A stretch of DNA of 6,882 bases from Burkholderiaceae bacterium (GTDB taxonomy: Bacteria; Pseudomonadota; Gammaproteobacteria; Burkholderiales; Burkholderiaceae_D), in the NCBI GenBank assembly GCA_014379395.1, contig JACMLV010000728.1, positions 1-6,882 on the forward strand, read 5' to 3'. Position numbers and translations under genes: made by a program. Under the pieces are notes generated by a model, which saw only the letters and a list, made by a program, of their open reading frames with translations, ran no database searches and was not told the DNA's origin. Within the stretch, counting starts at the first letter, position 1. Each line of letters starts with the position of its first letter. Below, piece after piece: positions 1-6,025 of the stretch.

Positions 1-930
1 CTGATGTCTGCCGCAGGTTTGGACCGATTGCTGTCGGATGTGCGCAGCTTGCTGCCACTGGACGGCGCGGCCGAAATCACGATGGAGGCCAATCCCGGCA
101 CTTTCGAGGCCGAGAAGTTCCGCTCCTATCGAGCCAGCGGCGTCAACCGGCTATCGATCGGCATCCAGAGCTTCAATGCGAAACACTTGCAGGCTTTGGG
201 GCGGATACACGATGGCGACGAGGCGCGCCGGGCGGTCGACATTGCGCACGCCAATTTTGACAATTTCAACCTGGATCTGATGTACGCGTTGCCGCAGCAA
301 ACACTGGCGGAAGCGCGCCGGGATATCGCCACCGCGATTTCCTGTGCGCCGCCGCATTTGTCCCTGTATCACCTGACGTTGGAGCCGAACACCTTTTTTG
401 CCAAACACCCGCCTACCGTGCCGGACGACGATGCCAGCGCCGACATGCAGGATATGATCCGGGACCTGACTGCTGCCGCCTATGCGCACTATGAAGTCTC
501 GGCCTATGCCCAACCGAAGCGGCAGGCGCGCCACAATCTCAATTACTGGCAGTTCGGCGATTACCTCGGGATCGGCGCGGGCGCCCACTCGAAGCTGTCA
601 TTTCCGCACCGGATAGTGCGGCAGATGCGCCACAAGCAGCCCAAGGCTTATCTGGAGCACATTTTATTGGGCACGCAGATACAGGAACAAGGAGAGATCA
701 GCCGCGACGATCTGGCTTTTGAATTCATGTTGAACGCGCTGCGGCTCAACCATGGCTTTCAGGTCAATTTGTTTGCCGAGCGTACCGGAATGGCGTTGAA
801 CGCCATCGAAAAAACGCTGGCTCTGGCCGAGTCAAAAGGCTTGCTGTATTGCGATCATCAAATCATTAAGCCGACGGATCTCGGGCAAGCTTTCTTGAAT
901 GATTTGCAACAACTGTTTTTGTCGGATTAG
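1..930 (+). CDS. hemW: HemW, radical-SAM family haem chaperone (5' end outside window)
   Basis: This is the C-terminal three quarters of HemW, a HemN-like radical SAM protein. The family is now regarded as a haem-binding chaperone for respiratory enzymes rather than a coproporphyrinogen oxidase. Visible here are the EANPGT segment, the RLSIGIQSFN segment, the family-typical HNLNYW motif (bases 532-549) followed by GIGAGAHS, and the C-terminal helical domain with FEFMLNALRL. The CxxxCxxC cluster motif and the GGGTPS segment must lie to the left of base 1: the frame is open to the edge, and the ATG at 4-6 sits inside the conserved core, so it is not the start. About 309 codons of a family of roughly 380-420 are present. 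The gene ends in tandem in-frame stops, TAG then TAA (928-933). It converges on the tRNA-Cys gene. Base composition is mixed and lower in GC than the genes to the right. The identification is secure. Confidence 0.93.
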   Translation: MMSAAGLDRLLSDVRSLLPLDGAAEITMEANPGTFEAEKFRSYRASGVNRLSIGIQSFNAKHLQALGRIHDGDEARRAVDIAHANFDNFNLDLMYALPQQTLAEARRDIATAISCAPPHLSLYHLTLEPNTFFAKHPPTVPDDDASADMQDMIRDLTAAAYAHYEVSAYAQPKRQARHNLNYWQFGDYLGIGAGAHSKLSFPHRIVRQMRHKQPKAYLEHILLGTQIQEQGEISRDDLAFEFMLNALRLNHGFQVNLFAERTGMALNAIEKTLALAESKGLLYCDHQIIKPTDLGQAFLNDLQQLFLSD

Positions 931-1059
931 TAACCGAAGCGATGTTTGGCTGGGAATGATACGGTGTGGCGCTGATTGAATTTTGCCCCCACCACGGCGA
1001 TTGAAACTGTTGAGGCAACTTGGGCGTCGTCGGGTTTTAGAGCAAAGTTCTTGATTAAA

Positions 1060-1133
1060 TGGAGGCGGGGACCGGAATCGAACCGGTCTAAACGGCTTTG
1101 CAGGCCGCTGCATAACCTCTTTGCTACCCCGCC
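1060..1133 (-). tRNA. cysT: tRNA-Cys (anticodon GCA)
   Basis: Read on the - strand this folds into a complete cloverleaf of 74 bases. The 7-bp acceptor stem is GGCGGGG/CCCCGCC, with discriminator U as is usual for cysteine tRNAs and an encoded CCA end (1060-1062). The D arm closes GCA/UGC. The anticodon arm is GCGGC/GCCGU with loop CUGCAAA, giving anticodon GCA. The T arm is ACCGG/CCGGU with loop UUCGAUU. It is probably the genome's only cysteine tRNA, as in most bacteria (inference). In E. coli the equivalent cysT lies close behind glyW; here a decayed marC gene lies between them, so this tRNA is probably transcribed separately. Confidence 0.97.
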
Positions 1134-1156
1134 CTTAGATTTTTAATCTTTCACTA

Positions 1157-1184
1157 GTATTATCAAGCCGGGCTGAATTGTAAC
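1157..1184 (-). promoter_or_regulatory. Possible promoter for tRNA-Cys
   Basis: In AT-rich DNA just upstream of tRNA-Cys, the - strand has GTTACA (1179-1184, 4 of 6 to the -35 consensus), 16 bases, then TAATAC (1157-1162). An overlapping GATAAT (1159-1164) matches the -10 consensus at 5 of 6, but its spacing to the same -35 box is only 14. The position, about 25 bases before the mature 5' end, suits a tRNA promoter. The match is weak; read-through from a marC promoter is the alternative. Confidence 0.35.
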
Positions 1185-1320
1185 AGTATTCAAAATGCGA
1201 AGTTGAAAAAAGTCTTACAACTTTATCTGCCGGTCTTGATTATGCTTCGAAAACTGACAACTTAGGCTCTTTACGGAAAGCAGAATCATACTCGTTTTAT
1301 TTATATAATCGAACGCATAT

Positions 1321-1952
1321 TCACGCTGCAGTCAGTTCCCTGAGACGCCCAAAAAAAGTCTTGATTCCTGCTGCTATCATTTCGACAGCGATTGCGGCCA
1401 GCAGGAATCCTGACAAACGTTCGACCACGCTGAGCGTTGTTTCGGACAACCAGGCACCGCCCCGGCTCGCTAGACGAAAACAAAGCCAGGTGGCGATGCC
1501 GACTAATACCGGCGGCGCGATGATATGCAATAAATCGTCTACGTGGTTGATTTTCGATGTGGCCATCACATAAGAAATCGCGGCCGGACCGGCAAGCGAT
1601 GGAATTCCAAGCGGAACAATAGAGGGACTGGCGGCAGCTTTGGCGGACTCCGCAGGGTATATTTGATCGACTCTTCCTTGGCAATCACCATTGCCAAGGC
1701 GATGACAAAAACAATAGCGCCACCGCCAACCTGAATGGCTGATAAGGACCCCCATCAGGGAAAGGATGTGCAGTCCGAACAAGCCGCCTAAAAAAGTGCC
1801 AAGCCGACGGTCAAGCCCGATTGGCCGCTGGATTTTTTCTTGCCAGCCTGATCCAGCTCAGCAGCGGCGGAAATGAATAAGAGTACGGCCAATAATGGAT
1901 CCACCAACGCTAACAGCGTCAAGGTTTTCTTAAGCGTAAGTGCAAAATCCAT
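1321..1952 (-). pseudogene. MarC-family inner-membrane protein, frameshifted
   Basis: The MarC (UPF0056) family are small proteins with about six membrane spans and no settled function. The intact reading would be about 211 residues, the usual family length, but the frame is broken three times. Frame one runs from ATG 1950-1952 (MDFALTLKKTLTLLALVDP) to a premature TAG at 1788-1790, one T short in a T6 run (1790-1795). The second frame resumes LGGLFGLHILSLMG, then loses register near 1737-1740. The third frame holds IQVGGGAIVFVIALAMVIAK (about 1662-1736). Near 1655-1660 one more missing base in a C run returns to the second frame, giving AKAAASPSIVPLGIP, LAGPAAISYVMATS and the C-terminal AAIAVEMIAAGIKTFF, ending at TGA 1321-1323. 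Net loss is about four bases. The usual proline in the first conserved segment (normally AVPLFIS) is leucine here, which fits relaxed selection. No clear ribosome binding site is seen. Two breaks lie in homopolymers and could be read errors; the 1737-1740 break does not. Confidence 0.85.
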
Positions 1953-2036
1953 ATCGATTAGCAAGTCTTTAACTTTGATGAGGACAATTTTCGGGAAGCC
2001 AGACCGGTAGCGGACAAAAACATAAATCCCCAATAG

Positions 2037-2063
2037 AAAATGGAAGCTATCAAGCTTCCATTT
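2037..2063 (-). terminator. Intrinsic terminator of tRNA-Gly
   Basis: On the - strand, seven bases after the tRNA-Gly CCA end, an 11-bp perfect stem (AAATGGAAGCT / AGCTTCCATTT) closes a TGAT loop and runs into TTTT. The stem arms are 2053-2063 and 2038-2048. Because the stem is flanked by A's on one side and T's on the other it could also act on + strand transcripts. It should stop tRNA-Gly transcription before the marC remnant and tRNA-Cys. Confidence 0.8.
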
Positions 2064-2069
2064 ATAAAC

Positions 2070-2145
2070 TGGAGCGGGAGAAGAGTCTCGAACTCTCGAC
2101 CTCAACCTTGGCAAGGTTGCGCTCTACCAACTGAGCTACTCCCGC
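2070..2145 (-). tRNA. glyW: tRNA-Gly (anticodon GCC)
   Basis: This 76-base gene on the - strand folds into a full cloverleaf. The acceptor stem is GCGGGAG/CTCCCGC, with discriminator U and an encoded CCA (2070-2072). The D arm is GCUC/GAGC. The anticodon arm CAACC/GGUUG has loop UUGCCAA, so the anticodon is GCC, reading GGC and GGU. The T arm is GAGAG/CUCUU with loop UUCGAGA. It lies just after pgsA, the same place as glyW in E. coli. It has its own consensus promoter and hairpin terminator. Confidence 0.98.
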
Positions 2146-2162
2146 GTCGTCAACAGGCCAGT

Positions 2163-2190
2163 ATTATAGACCATACAAATTGACTGTCAA
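2163..2190 (-). promoter_or_regulatory. Consensus sigma70 promoter of tRNA-Gly
   Basis: The - strand carries a perfect TTGACA (2185-2190), a 16-base spacer and a perfect TATAAT (2163-2168). The tRNA begins 17 bases beyond the -10 box, so the start point would be near 2156 with a leader of about 10 bases. The -10 box is followed by ACTGGCC, a G/C-containing discriminator of the kind found at growth-rate-regulated stable RNA promoters; stringent control is inference. This is the strongest promoter match in the window. Confidence 0.9.
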
Positions 2191-2202
2191 GGGGCAAACT
2201 TT

Positions 2203-2238
2203 CCGGCAGCATATTCGACGTTCAATCGAGGTTGCCGG
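2203..2238. other. Nested dyad symmetry over the pgsA stop codon
   Basis: Outer arms CCGGCA (2203-2208) and TGCCGG (2233-2238) enclose inner arms TCGA (2215-2218) and TCGA (2226-2229) with a 7-base loop. The pgsA stop (2222-2224) is in that loop. It could be an mRNA 3'-end hairpin, but there is no T run after it, so I do not call it an intrinsic terminator. Confidence 0.3.
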
Positions 2239-2806
2239 CCTTTTCCTTGATCAAAGGCCAGGCCAGGCGCAGGTAGTAAAACATCGACCAGACCGTCAGC
2301 ACGGCGGCGATCCAGACCAGGCGCTCGCCCCAGACATGGGTGTCGAGCAGGCCGAGCAGAATGTCATGGAACAGCAGCAGCGGGATCGCCGTCATCTGCG
2401 CCGCCGTCTTGATCTTGCCGATCGAGCTGACCGCGACCGATTTGGAGGCGCCGATCTGCGCCATCCATTCGCGCAGCGCCGAGATGGCGATTTCGCGGCC
2501 GATGATGATGAAGGCGATCACCGCGTTGACACGCCCCAGTTGCACCAGCACCAGCAAGGCGCCGGCCACCATCAGCTTGTCGGCCACCGGGTCGAGGAAG
2601 GCGCCGAAGGCCGAGGTCTGGTTCCAGCGCCGCGCCAGGAAGCCGTCGAACCAGTCGGTGACGGCGGCGACGATGAAAACCAGGGTGGCGGCCAGGTTGC
2701 GGTCGGCCAGCGGCAGCCACGGCGTGGGCAGATAGAACACGCCGACCACCAGCGGGATCAGCGCCACGCGCAACCAGGTCAATAAAATGGGAATGTTAAA
2801 AGGCAT
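2222..2806 (-). CDS. pgsA: CDP-diacylglycerol-glycerol-3-phosphate 3-phosphatidyltransferase
   Basis: PgsA joins CDP-diacylglycerol and glycerol 3-phosphate into phosphatidylglycerol phosphate, the committed step to phosphatidylglycerol and cardiolipin, in the inner membrane. At 194 residues it is close to family length. The CDP-alcohol phosphatidyltransferase signature D-x2-DG-x2-AR-x8-G-x3-D-x3-D is complete, with metal-binding aspartates D51, D54, D72 and D76. The N-terminal NIPILLTWLRVALIP segment is typical of the family and starts the first membrane span; several further hydrophobic spans follow. The ATG at 2804-2806 puts this segment at the usual distance from the N-terminus. Its leader is pyrimidine-rich and lacks a Shine-Dalgarno sequence. 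It follows uvrC and precedes tRNA-Gly, the same order as in E. coli. The 112-base gap from uvrC holds a candidate promoter, so it may be expressed apart from the repair genes. Confidence 0.95.
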   Translation of the reverse strand: MPFNIPILLTWLRVALIPLVVGVFYLPTPWLPLADRNLAATLVFIVAAVTDWFDGFLARRWNQTSAFGAFLDPVADKLMVAGALLVLVQLGRVNAVIAFIIIGREIAISALREWMAQIGASKSVAVSSIGKIKTAAQMTAIPLLLFHDILLGLLDTHVWGERLVWIAAVLTVWSMFYYLRLAWPLIKEKAGNLD

Positions 2807-2839
2807 AAAAGAAGTAAGAAATTAACCCGCTGACAAGTC

Positions 2840-2868
2840 ATAATGCGCCGCCAGTCTACCTTGCTCAA
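2840..2868 (-). promoter_or_regulatory. Candidate promoter for pgsA
   Basis: In the uvrC-pgsA gap the - strand has TTGAGC (2863-2868, 4 of 6), an ideal 17-base spacer and CATTAT (2840-2845, 4 of 6). The predicted start near 2833 would leave a leader of roughly 27 bases before the pgsA ATG. The spacing is good but both boxes are imperfect. Confidence 0.4.
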
Positions 2869-2891
2869 GCACTTTAAACCAGCGCCGGCTA

Positions 2892-2912
2892 GGAGTTTGT
2901 CGGACACACTCC
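2892..2912 (-). other. Hairpin just after the uvrC stop
   Basis: On the - strand GGAGT-G-TGT, a CCG loop and ACA-A-ACTCC form an 8-bp stem with one mismatch, beginning six bases after the uvrC stop codon. There is no T tract after it, so it is more likely a 3'-end stabiliser or a weak, partial stop than a classic intrinsic terminator. Confidence 0.4.
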
Positions 2913-2918
2913 CAAGGC

Positions 2919-4781
2919 TCAGTGCAGCTGCTTGTAGATTTCCTCTGCGAGCTGGGTGGAAATGCCCTCGACCGACATCAGATCCTCGACGCTGGCGTCG
3001 ACCACGCCGCGCAGGCCGCCAAAGCGCGCCAGCAGCTTCTGGCGCCGCTTGGCGCCGATGCCCTCGATCTCCTCCAGGCGCGAGGTCTGGCGCGCCTTGG
3101 CGCGGCGCGCGCGCATGCCGGTGATGGCGAAGCGGTGCGCCTCGTCGCGGATCTGGGCGATCAGCATCAGCGCGGCCGATTCCTTGCCCAGTTCCTGATG
3201 CGGGCGGCCGTCGACGAAGAGCAGCGTTTCCAGCCCGACCTTGCGGCCCTCGCCCTTGGCCACGCCGACGATCAGGCTGATATCGAGGCCGAGCTCGGCG
3301 AACACCTGGCGCGCCATTTCGATCTGCCCCTTGCCGCCGTCGATCAGCACCACGTCGGGCATCACGCCGTCGCCGTTGGCCACTTTTTCGTAGCGGCGCA
3401 GCAGCACTTGGCGCATCGCCGCGTAGTCGTCGCCGGGCGTGATGTCGTTGATGTTGTAGCGCCGGTATTCGCCGTTTTGCATCGCGTGGTGATGGAACAC
3501 CACGCACGAGGCCTGGGTCGCCTCGCCCTGCGTGTGGCTGATGTCGAAGCATTCGACCCGCAGGGCGTCGAGTTCGGCGGCGTCGAGCCCGAGCGCGTCG
3601 GCCAGCGCGGCCGTGCGCGACTGCTGCGAGCCCTGCTCCGAGAGCAGCCGCGCCAGCGAGATCTCGGCGCCCTTTTGCGCCAGTTCCAGCCACTGGCGGC
3701 GCTGCCCCTGCGGCTGGAACAGCAGGTTGATGCGGTGGCCGCACTGCTCCATCAGCGCCAGCATCAAGGCCGGCTGGTCGAATTCGATATTGAGGATCAG
3801 GGTGCCGGGCGTGAATTTCTCGGTGTAGTGCTGGGCCAGGAAGGCGCTCAGCACTTCGACTTCGAGCGGCGCCTCGGCGATCGCGGCGGCGTCGTTCAGC
3901 TGGCTCGGGAAATAGGCCCGGTCGCCCAAGTGGCGCCCGCCCCTGACCATCGCCAGATTGACGCAGGCGCGCCCGCCCTGCACGATCACGGCGACGATGT
4001 CGACGTCGGCGTCGCCGGTGGTCTCCATGCTTTGCTGGTGCAGCACGCGCGAGAGCGAGGCGATCTGGTTGCGCACCACGGCGGCCTGCTCGAATTTCAG
4101 CTCCCCGGCGTAGGCGTGCATCTTCGCCTCGAGCGCGGCCAGCACTTCGCTTTGGCGTCCGCGCAGGAACTTGGCGGCGTTGTCGACGTCCTGCCGGTAT
4201 TCCTCGACGCCGATGGCGTTCACGCAGGGCGCGCTGCAGCGGTGGATCTGGTGCAGCAGGCAGGGCCGGGTGCGGTTGGCGTAGACGCTGTCCTCGCACG
4301 AGCGCAGCATGAACACCTTCTGCAGGATCTGCATCGATTCCTTGACCGCCCAGGAGCTGGGAAAGGGACCGAAATACTGGTTTTTCTTGTCGACCGCGCC
4401 GCGGTAATACACCATGCGCGGCACGGCGTCGCCGGTGATCTTCAGGTACGGATACGACTTGTCGTCGCGAAACAGGATGTTGTAGCGCGGCTGCAGCGCC
4501 TTGATCAGGTTGTTTTCCAGGATCAGCGCCTCGGCTTCGCTGTGGGTGACCGTGGTTTCCAGGCGCGCGATGCGCTCGACCATCATGGCGATGCGCGGGC
4601 TGGCCAGGTTTTTCTGGAAATAGCTCGACACCCGCTTTTTCAGGTCGCGCGCCTTGCCGACGTACAGCACCGCGTCGGACGCGTCGAAGTAGCGGTACAC
4701 GCCGGGCAGGTTGGGCAGCTTGGCGACGGTGTCGAGGACTTGCTCGCGCGGGGTGCGGGCTGCGGGAGTTGCTTCAGTCAT
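2919..4781 (-). CDS. uvrC: UvrABC excinuclease subunit C
   Basis: UvrC makes both incisions around bulky DNA lesions after UvrA and UvrB have marked them. All 620 residues and every family domain are present. The GIY-YIG nuclease (about 24-101) has GVY 27-29, YVG 40-42 and the SEAEALILENNLIK segment with the acidic catalytic residue. Cysteines C162, C174, C182 and C186 are spaced x11-x7-x3, as in the E. coli iron-sulfur cluster. The UvrB-binding UVR motif lies around 209-245. The RNase H-like nuclease has D413 (FDISH), D481 (IDGGKGQ) and H549 (RDEAHRF). Two helix-hairpin-helix motifs sit at the C-terminus (EGIG 573-576, EGIS 605-608). The ATG at 4779-4781 gives the normal distance to the GIY domain but no Shine-Dalgarno sequence is seen. 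It starts 42 bases after acpS, probably in the same transcript. Confidence 0.97.
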   Translation of the reverse strand: MTEATPAARTPREQVLDTVAKLPNLPGVYRYFDASDAVLYVGKARDLKKRVSSYFQKNLASPRIAMMVERIARLETTVTHSEAEALILENNLIKALQPRYNILFRDDKSYPYLKITGDAVPRMVYYRGAVDKKNQYFGPFPSSWAVKESMQILQKVFMLRSCEDSVYANRTRPCLLHQIHRCSAPCVNAIGVEEYRQDVDNAAKFLRGRQSEVLAALEAKMHAYAGELKFEQAAVVRNQIASLSRVLHQQSMETTGDADVDIVAVIVQGGRACVNLAMVRGGRHLGDRAYFPSQLNDAAAIAEAPLEVEVLSAFLAQHYTEKFTPGTLILNIEFDQPALMLALMEQCGHRINLLFQPQGQRRQWLELAQKGAEISLARLLSEQGSQQSRTAALADALGLDAAELDALRVECFDISHTQGEATQASCVVFHHHAMQNGEYRRYNINDITPGDDYAAMRQVLLRRYEKVANGDGVMPDVVLIDGGKGQIEMARQVFAELGLDISLIVGVAKGEGRKVGLETLLFVDGRPHQELGKESAALMLIAQIRDEAHRFAITGMRARRAKARQTSRLEEIEGIGAKRRQKLLARFGGLRGVVDASVEDLMSVEGISTQLAEEIYKQLH

Positions 4782-4823
4782 TGCCGGGTTCGGGTTGAGG
4801 ATGGTGGCGGGCGGTCGGCGATT

Positions 4824-5231
4824 TTACCGCGCCGGCGCGGCGTCCTGCTCGACGATCACGAAGGCGACCGCGTAGTCGGCCTCGTCGCTGATCGTCACCT
4901 GCGCGCTCAGGCCGCGCTCGCGCATGAATTGTTCAAGCACCCCGCCGCAGACGATCATCGGCTTGCCGCTGGGCGCGTTCAACATTTGCGCCGCGCGCCA
5001 GGTCATCGGCATGCGCAGGCCGAGGCCGATGGCCTTGGAGAACGCCTCCTTGGCGGCGAAACGGGTGGCCAGGAAGCGCAGGCCGCGCACCGCGTTGGCG
5101 GCGCGGCGCGCGTGGAATGTCTGCATTTCCTGCGGCCCGAGGATCTTTTCGGCGAAGCGCTCGCCGTGCCGCGCCAGCGCCTGTTCGATGCGCGAGATCT
5201 GGCAGATGTCGGTGCCGATGCCGTAGATCAT
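4824..5231 (-). CDS. acpS: Holo-[acyl-carrier-protein] synthase
   Basis: AcpS transfers 4'-phosphopantetheine from coenzyme A to a serine of acyl carrier protein, activating it for fatty acid synthesis in the cytoplasm. The 135 residues are slightly longer than the E. coli enzyme (126). The first family motif GIGTDICQISRIE holds magnesium ligand D8. The second, RFAAKEAFSKAIGLG, holds E62. The C-terminal VTISDEADYAVAFVIVE strand is also typical. The start is fixed by a 4-base ATGA overlap with the pdxJ stop (5228-5231), which implies coupled translation. The pdxJ-acpS pair is a long-conserved proteobacterial arrangement with no obvious shared pathway. Confidence 0.96.
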   Translation of the reverse strand: MIYGIGTDICQISRIEQALARHGERFAEKILGPQEMQTFHARRAANAVRGLRFLATRFAAKEAFSKAIGLGLRMPMTWRAAQMLNAPSGKPMIVCGGVLEQFMRERGLSAQVTISDEADYAVAFVIVEQDAAPAR

Positions 5232-5998
5232 TTTGCCGCCAGCGGACGCCCGAGCCGGGTCGCGGTGATGATCGCCTTCATTTCGCGCACCGCGTTCTCC
5301 CAGCCGGCGAAGACGGCGTGGGCGACGATGGCGTGGCCGATGTTGAGTTCGGCGATGCCGGGGATGGCGGCGATCGCTTGCACGTTGGTGTAGTGCAGGC
5401 CATGACCGGCGTTGACCTTCAGGCCGCGCTGCATGCCCCAGCGCACGCCGGCGCGGATGCGCTCCAGCTCGGCCACCTGGGCCGTGCCGTCGCTGTCGGC
5501 GTAGCGGCCGGTGTGCAGCTCGATCACCGGCGCATTGAGTTCGGCGGCGGCGGCGATTTGCGCCTCGTCGGCGTCGATGAACAGGCTGACGCGGATGCCC
5601 TCGCCTTGCAACTGGCGGATCGCGGCGCCGACTTCCTTGAAGTGGCGCACCACGTCGAGTCCGCCCTCGGTGGTCACCTCGTGGCGGTTCTCCGGCACCA
5701 GGCAGACGTCGGCCGGCTTGATGCGGCAGGCGAAATCGATCATCTCCCGGGTCACGGCCGCCTCCAGGTTCATGCGCGTCATCAGCTGCGGCGCCAGCGC
5801 GATCACGTCGGCGTCCTTGATGTGGCGCCGGTCTTCGCGCAGGTGCAAGGTGATGCAGTCGGCGCCGGCCTGCTCGGCCAGCAGGGCCGCGCGCAGCGGG
5901 TCGGGATAGGCGGTGCCGCGCGCATTGCGCAAGGTGGCGACGTGGTCGATGTTGACGCCCAGGTCGATGACCGGGCCGGACGGTTGCAGGAAGCTCAT
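5228..5998 (-). CDS. pdxJ: Pyridoxine 5'-phosphate synthase
   Basis: PdxJ condenses 1-deoxy-D-xylulose 5-phosphate with 3-amino-2-oxopropyl phosphate to make pyridoxine 5'-phosphate, the last ring-forming step of the DXP-dependent vitamin B6 route. The protein is a TIM barrel of 256 residues, somewhat longer than the E. coli enzyme (about 243). Family motifs in order are LGVNIDHVATLRNARGT (13-29), ITLHLREDRRHI (49-60, with H52), MNLEAA (76-81, with E79), LVPENRHEVTTEGGL (100-114), VSLFIDAD (137-144), IELHTGRYA (159-167), VNAGHGLHYTNV (with H199) and ELNIGHAIV near the phosphate site. H52, E79 and H199 correspond to catalytic H45, E72 and H193 of E. coli. The ATG at 5996-5998 adds about nine residues before the first strand; its leader is C-rich with no Shine-Dalgarno sequence. 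It lies 27 bases after recO and overlaps acpS. Confidence 0.97.
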   Translation of the reverse strand: MSFLQPSGPVIDLGVNIDHVATLRNARGTAYPDPLRAALLAEQAGADCITLHLREDRRHIKDADVIALAPQLMTRMNLEAAVTREMIDFACRIKPADVCLVPENRHEVTTEGGLDVVRHFKEVGAAIRQLQGEGIRVSLFIDADEAQIAAAAELNAPVIELHTGRYADSDGTAQVAELERIRAGVRWGMQRGLKVNAGHGLHYTNVQAIAAIPGIAELNIGHAIVAHAVFAGWENAVREMKAIITATRLGRPLAAK

Positions 5999-6025
5999 GG
6001 CGGGTGACGGGTTATGGGTGAGAAA

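Noticed and set aside
931..1059. Search for a terminator between the convergent hemW and tRNA-Cys genes
   Set aside because: Only short stems such as GTTG-AGG-CAAC were found, with no following T run. Nothing supports a call.
1205..1224. Possible weak terminator after marC on the - strand (AAAGT/ACTTT stem followed by T's)
   Set aside because: The stem is only five mostly A-T pairs, too weak to call.
1304..1309. A perfect TATAAT on the + strand near the marC 3' end
   Set aside because: The hexamer 17 bases upstream (CAGAAT) does not resemble a -35 box, and the DNA is very AT-rich, so a chance match is likely.
1961..2036. Promoter for the marC remnant
   Set aside because: Candidate boxes such as TTGTCC have poor spacing or poor -10 partners, so I do not report one.
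1060..2145. Attachment-site duplication or integrative element at the tRNA genes
   Set aside because: I looked for copies of the tRNA-Gly or tRNA-Cys 3' ends at the other side of the marC interval and found none. There is no integrase, and both tRNA genes are intact.
2779..4299. A 506-codon open frame on the - strand overlapping uvrC in another frame
   Set aside because: The translation is dominated by R, A, G and P, as expected from a shifted reading of a GC-rich gene. The uvrC frame is the one with conserved motifs.
2922..5393. An 823-codon open frame on the + strand, antisense to uvrC, acpS and part of pdxJ
   Set aside because: It lies opposite three unmistakable conserved genes in high-GC DNA, where antisense frames stay open by codon bias. 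Its translation is low-complexity (rich in A, R, D, H, V) with no recognisable domain.
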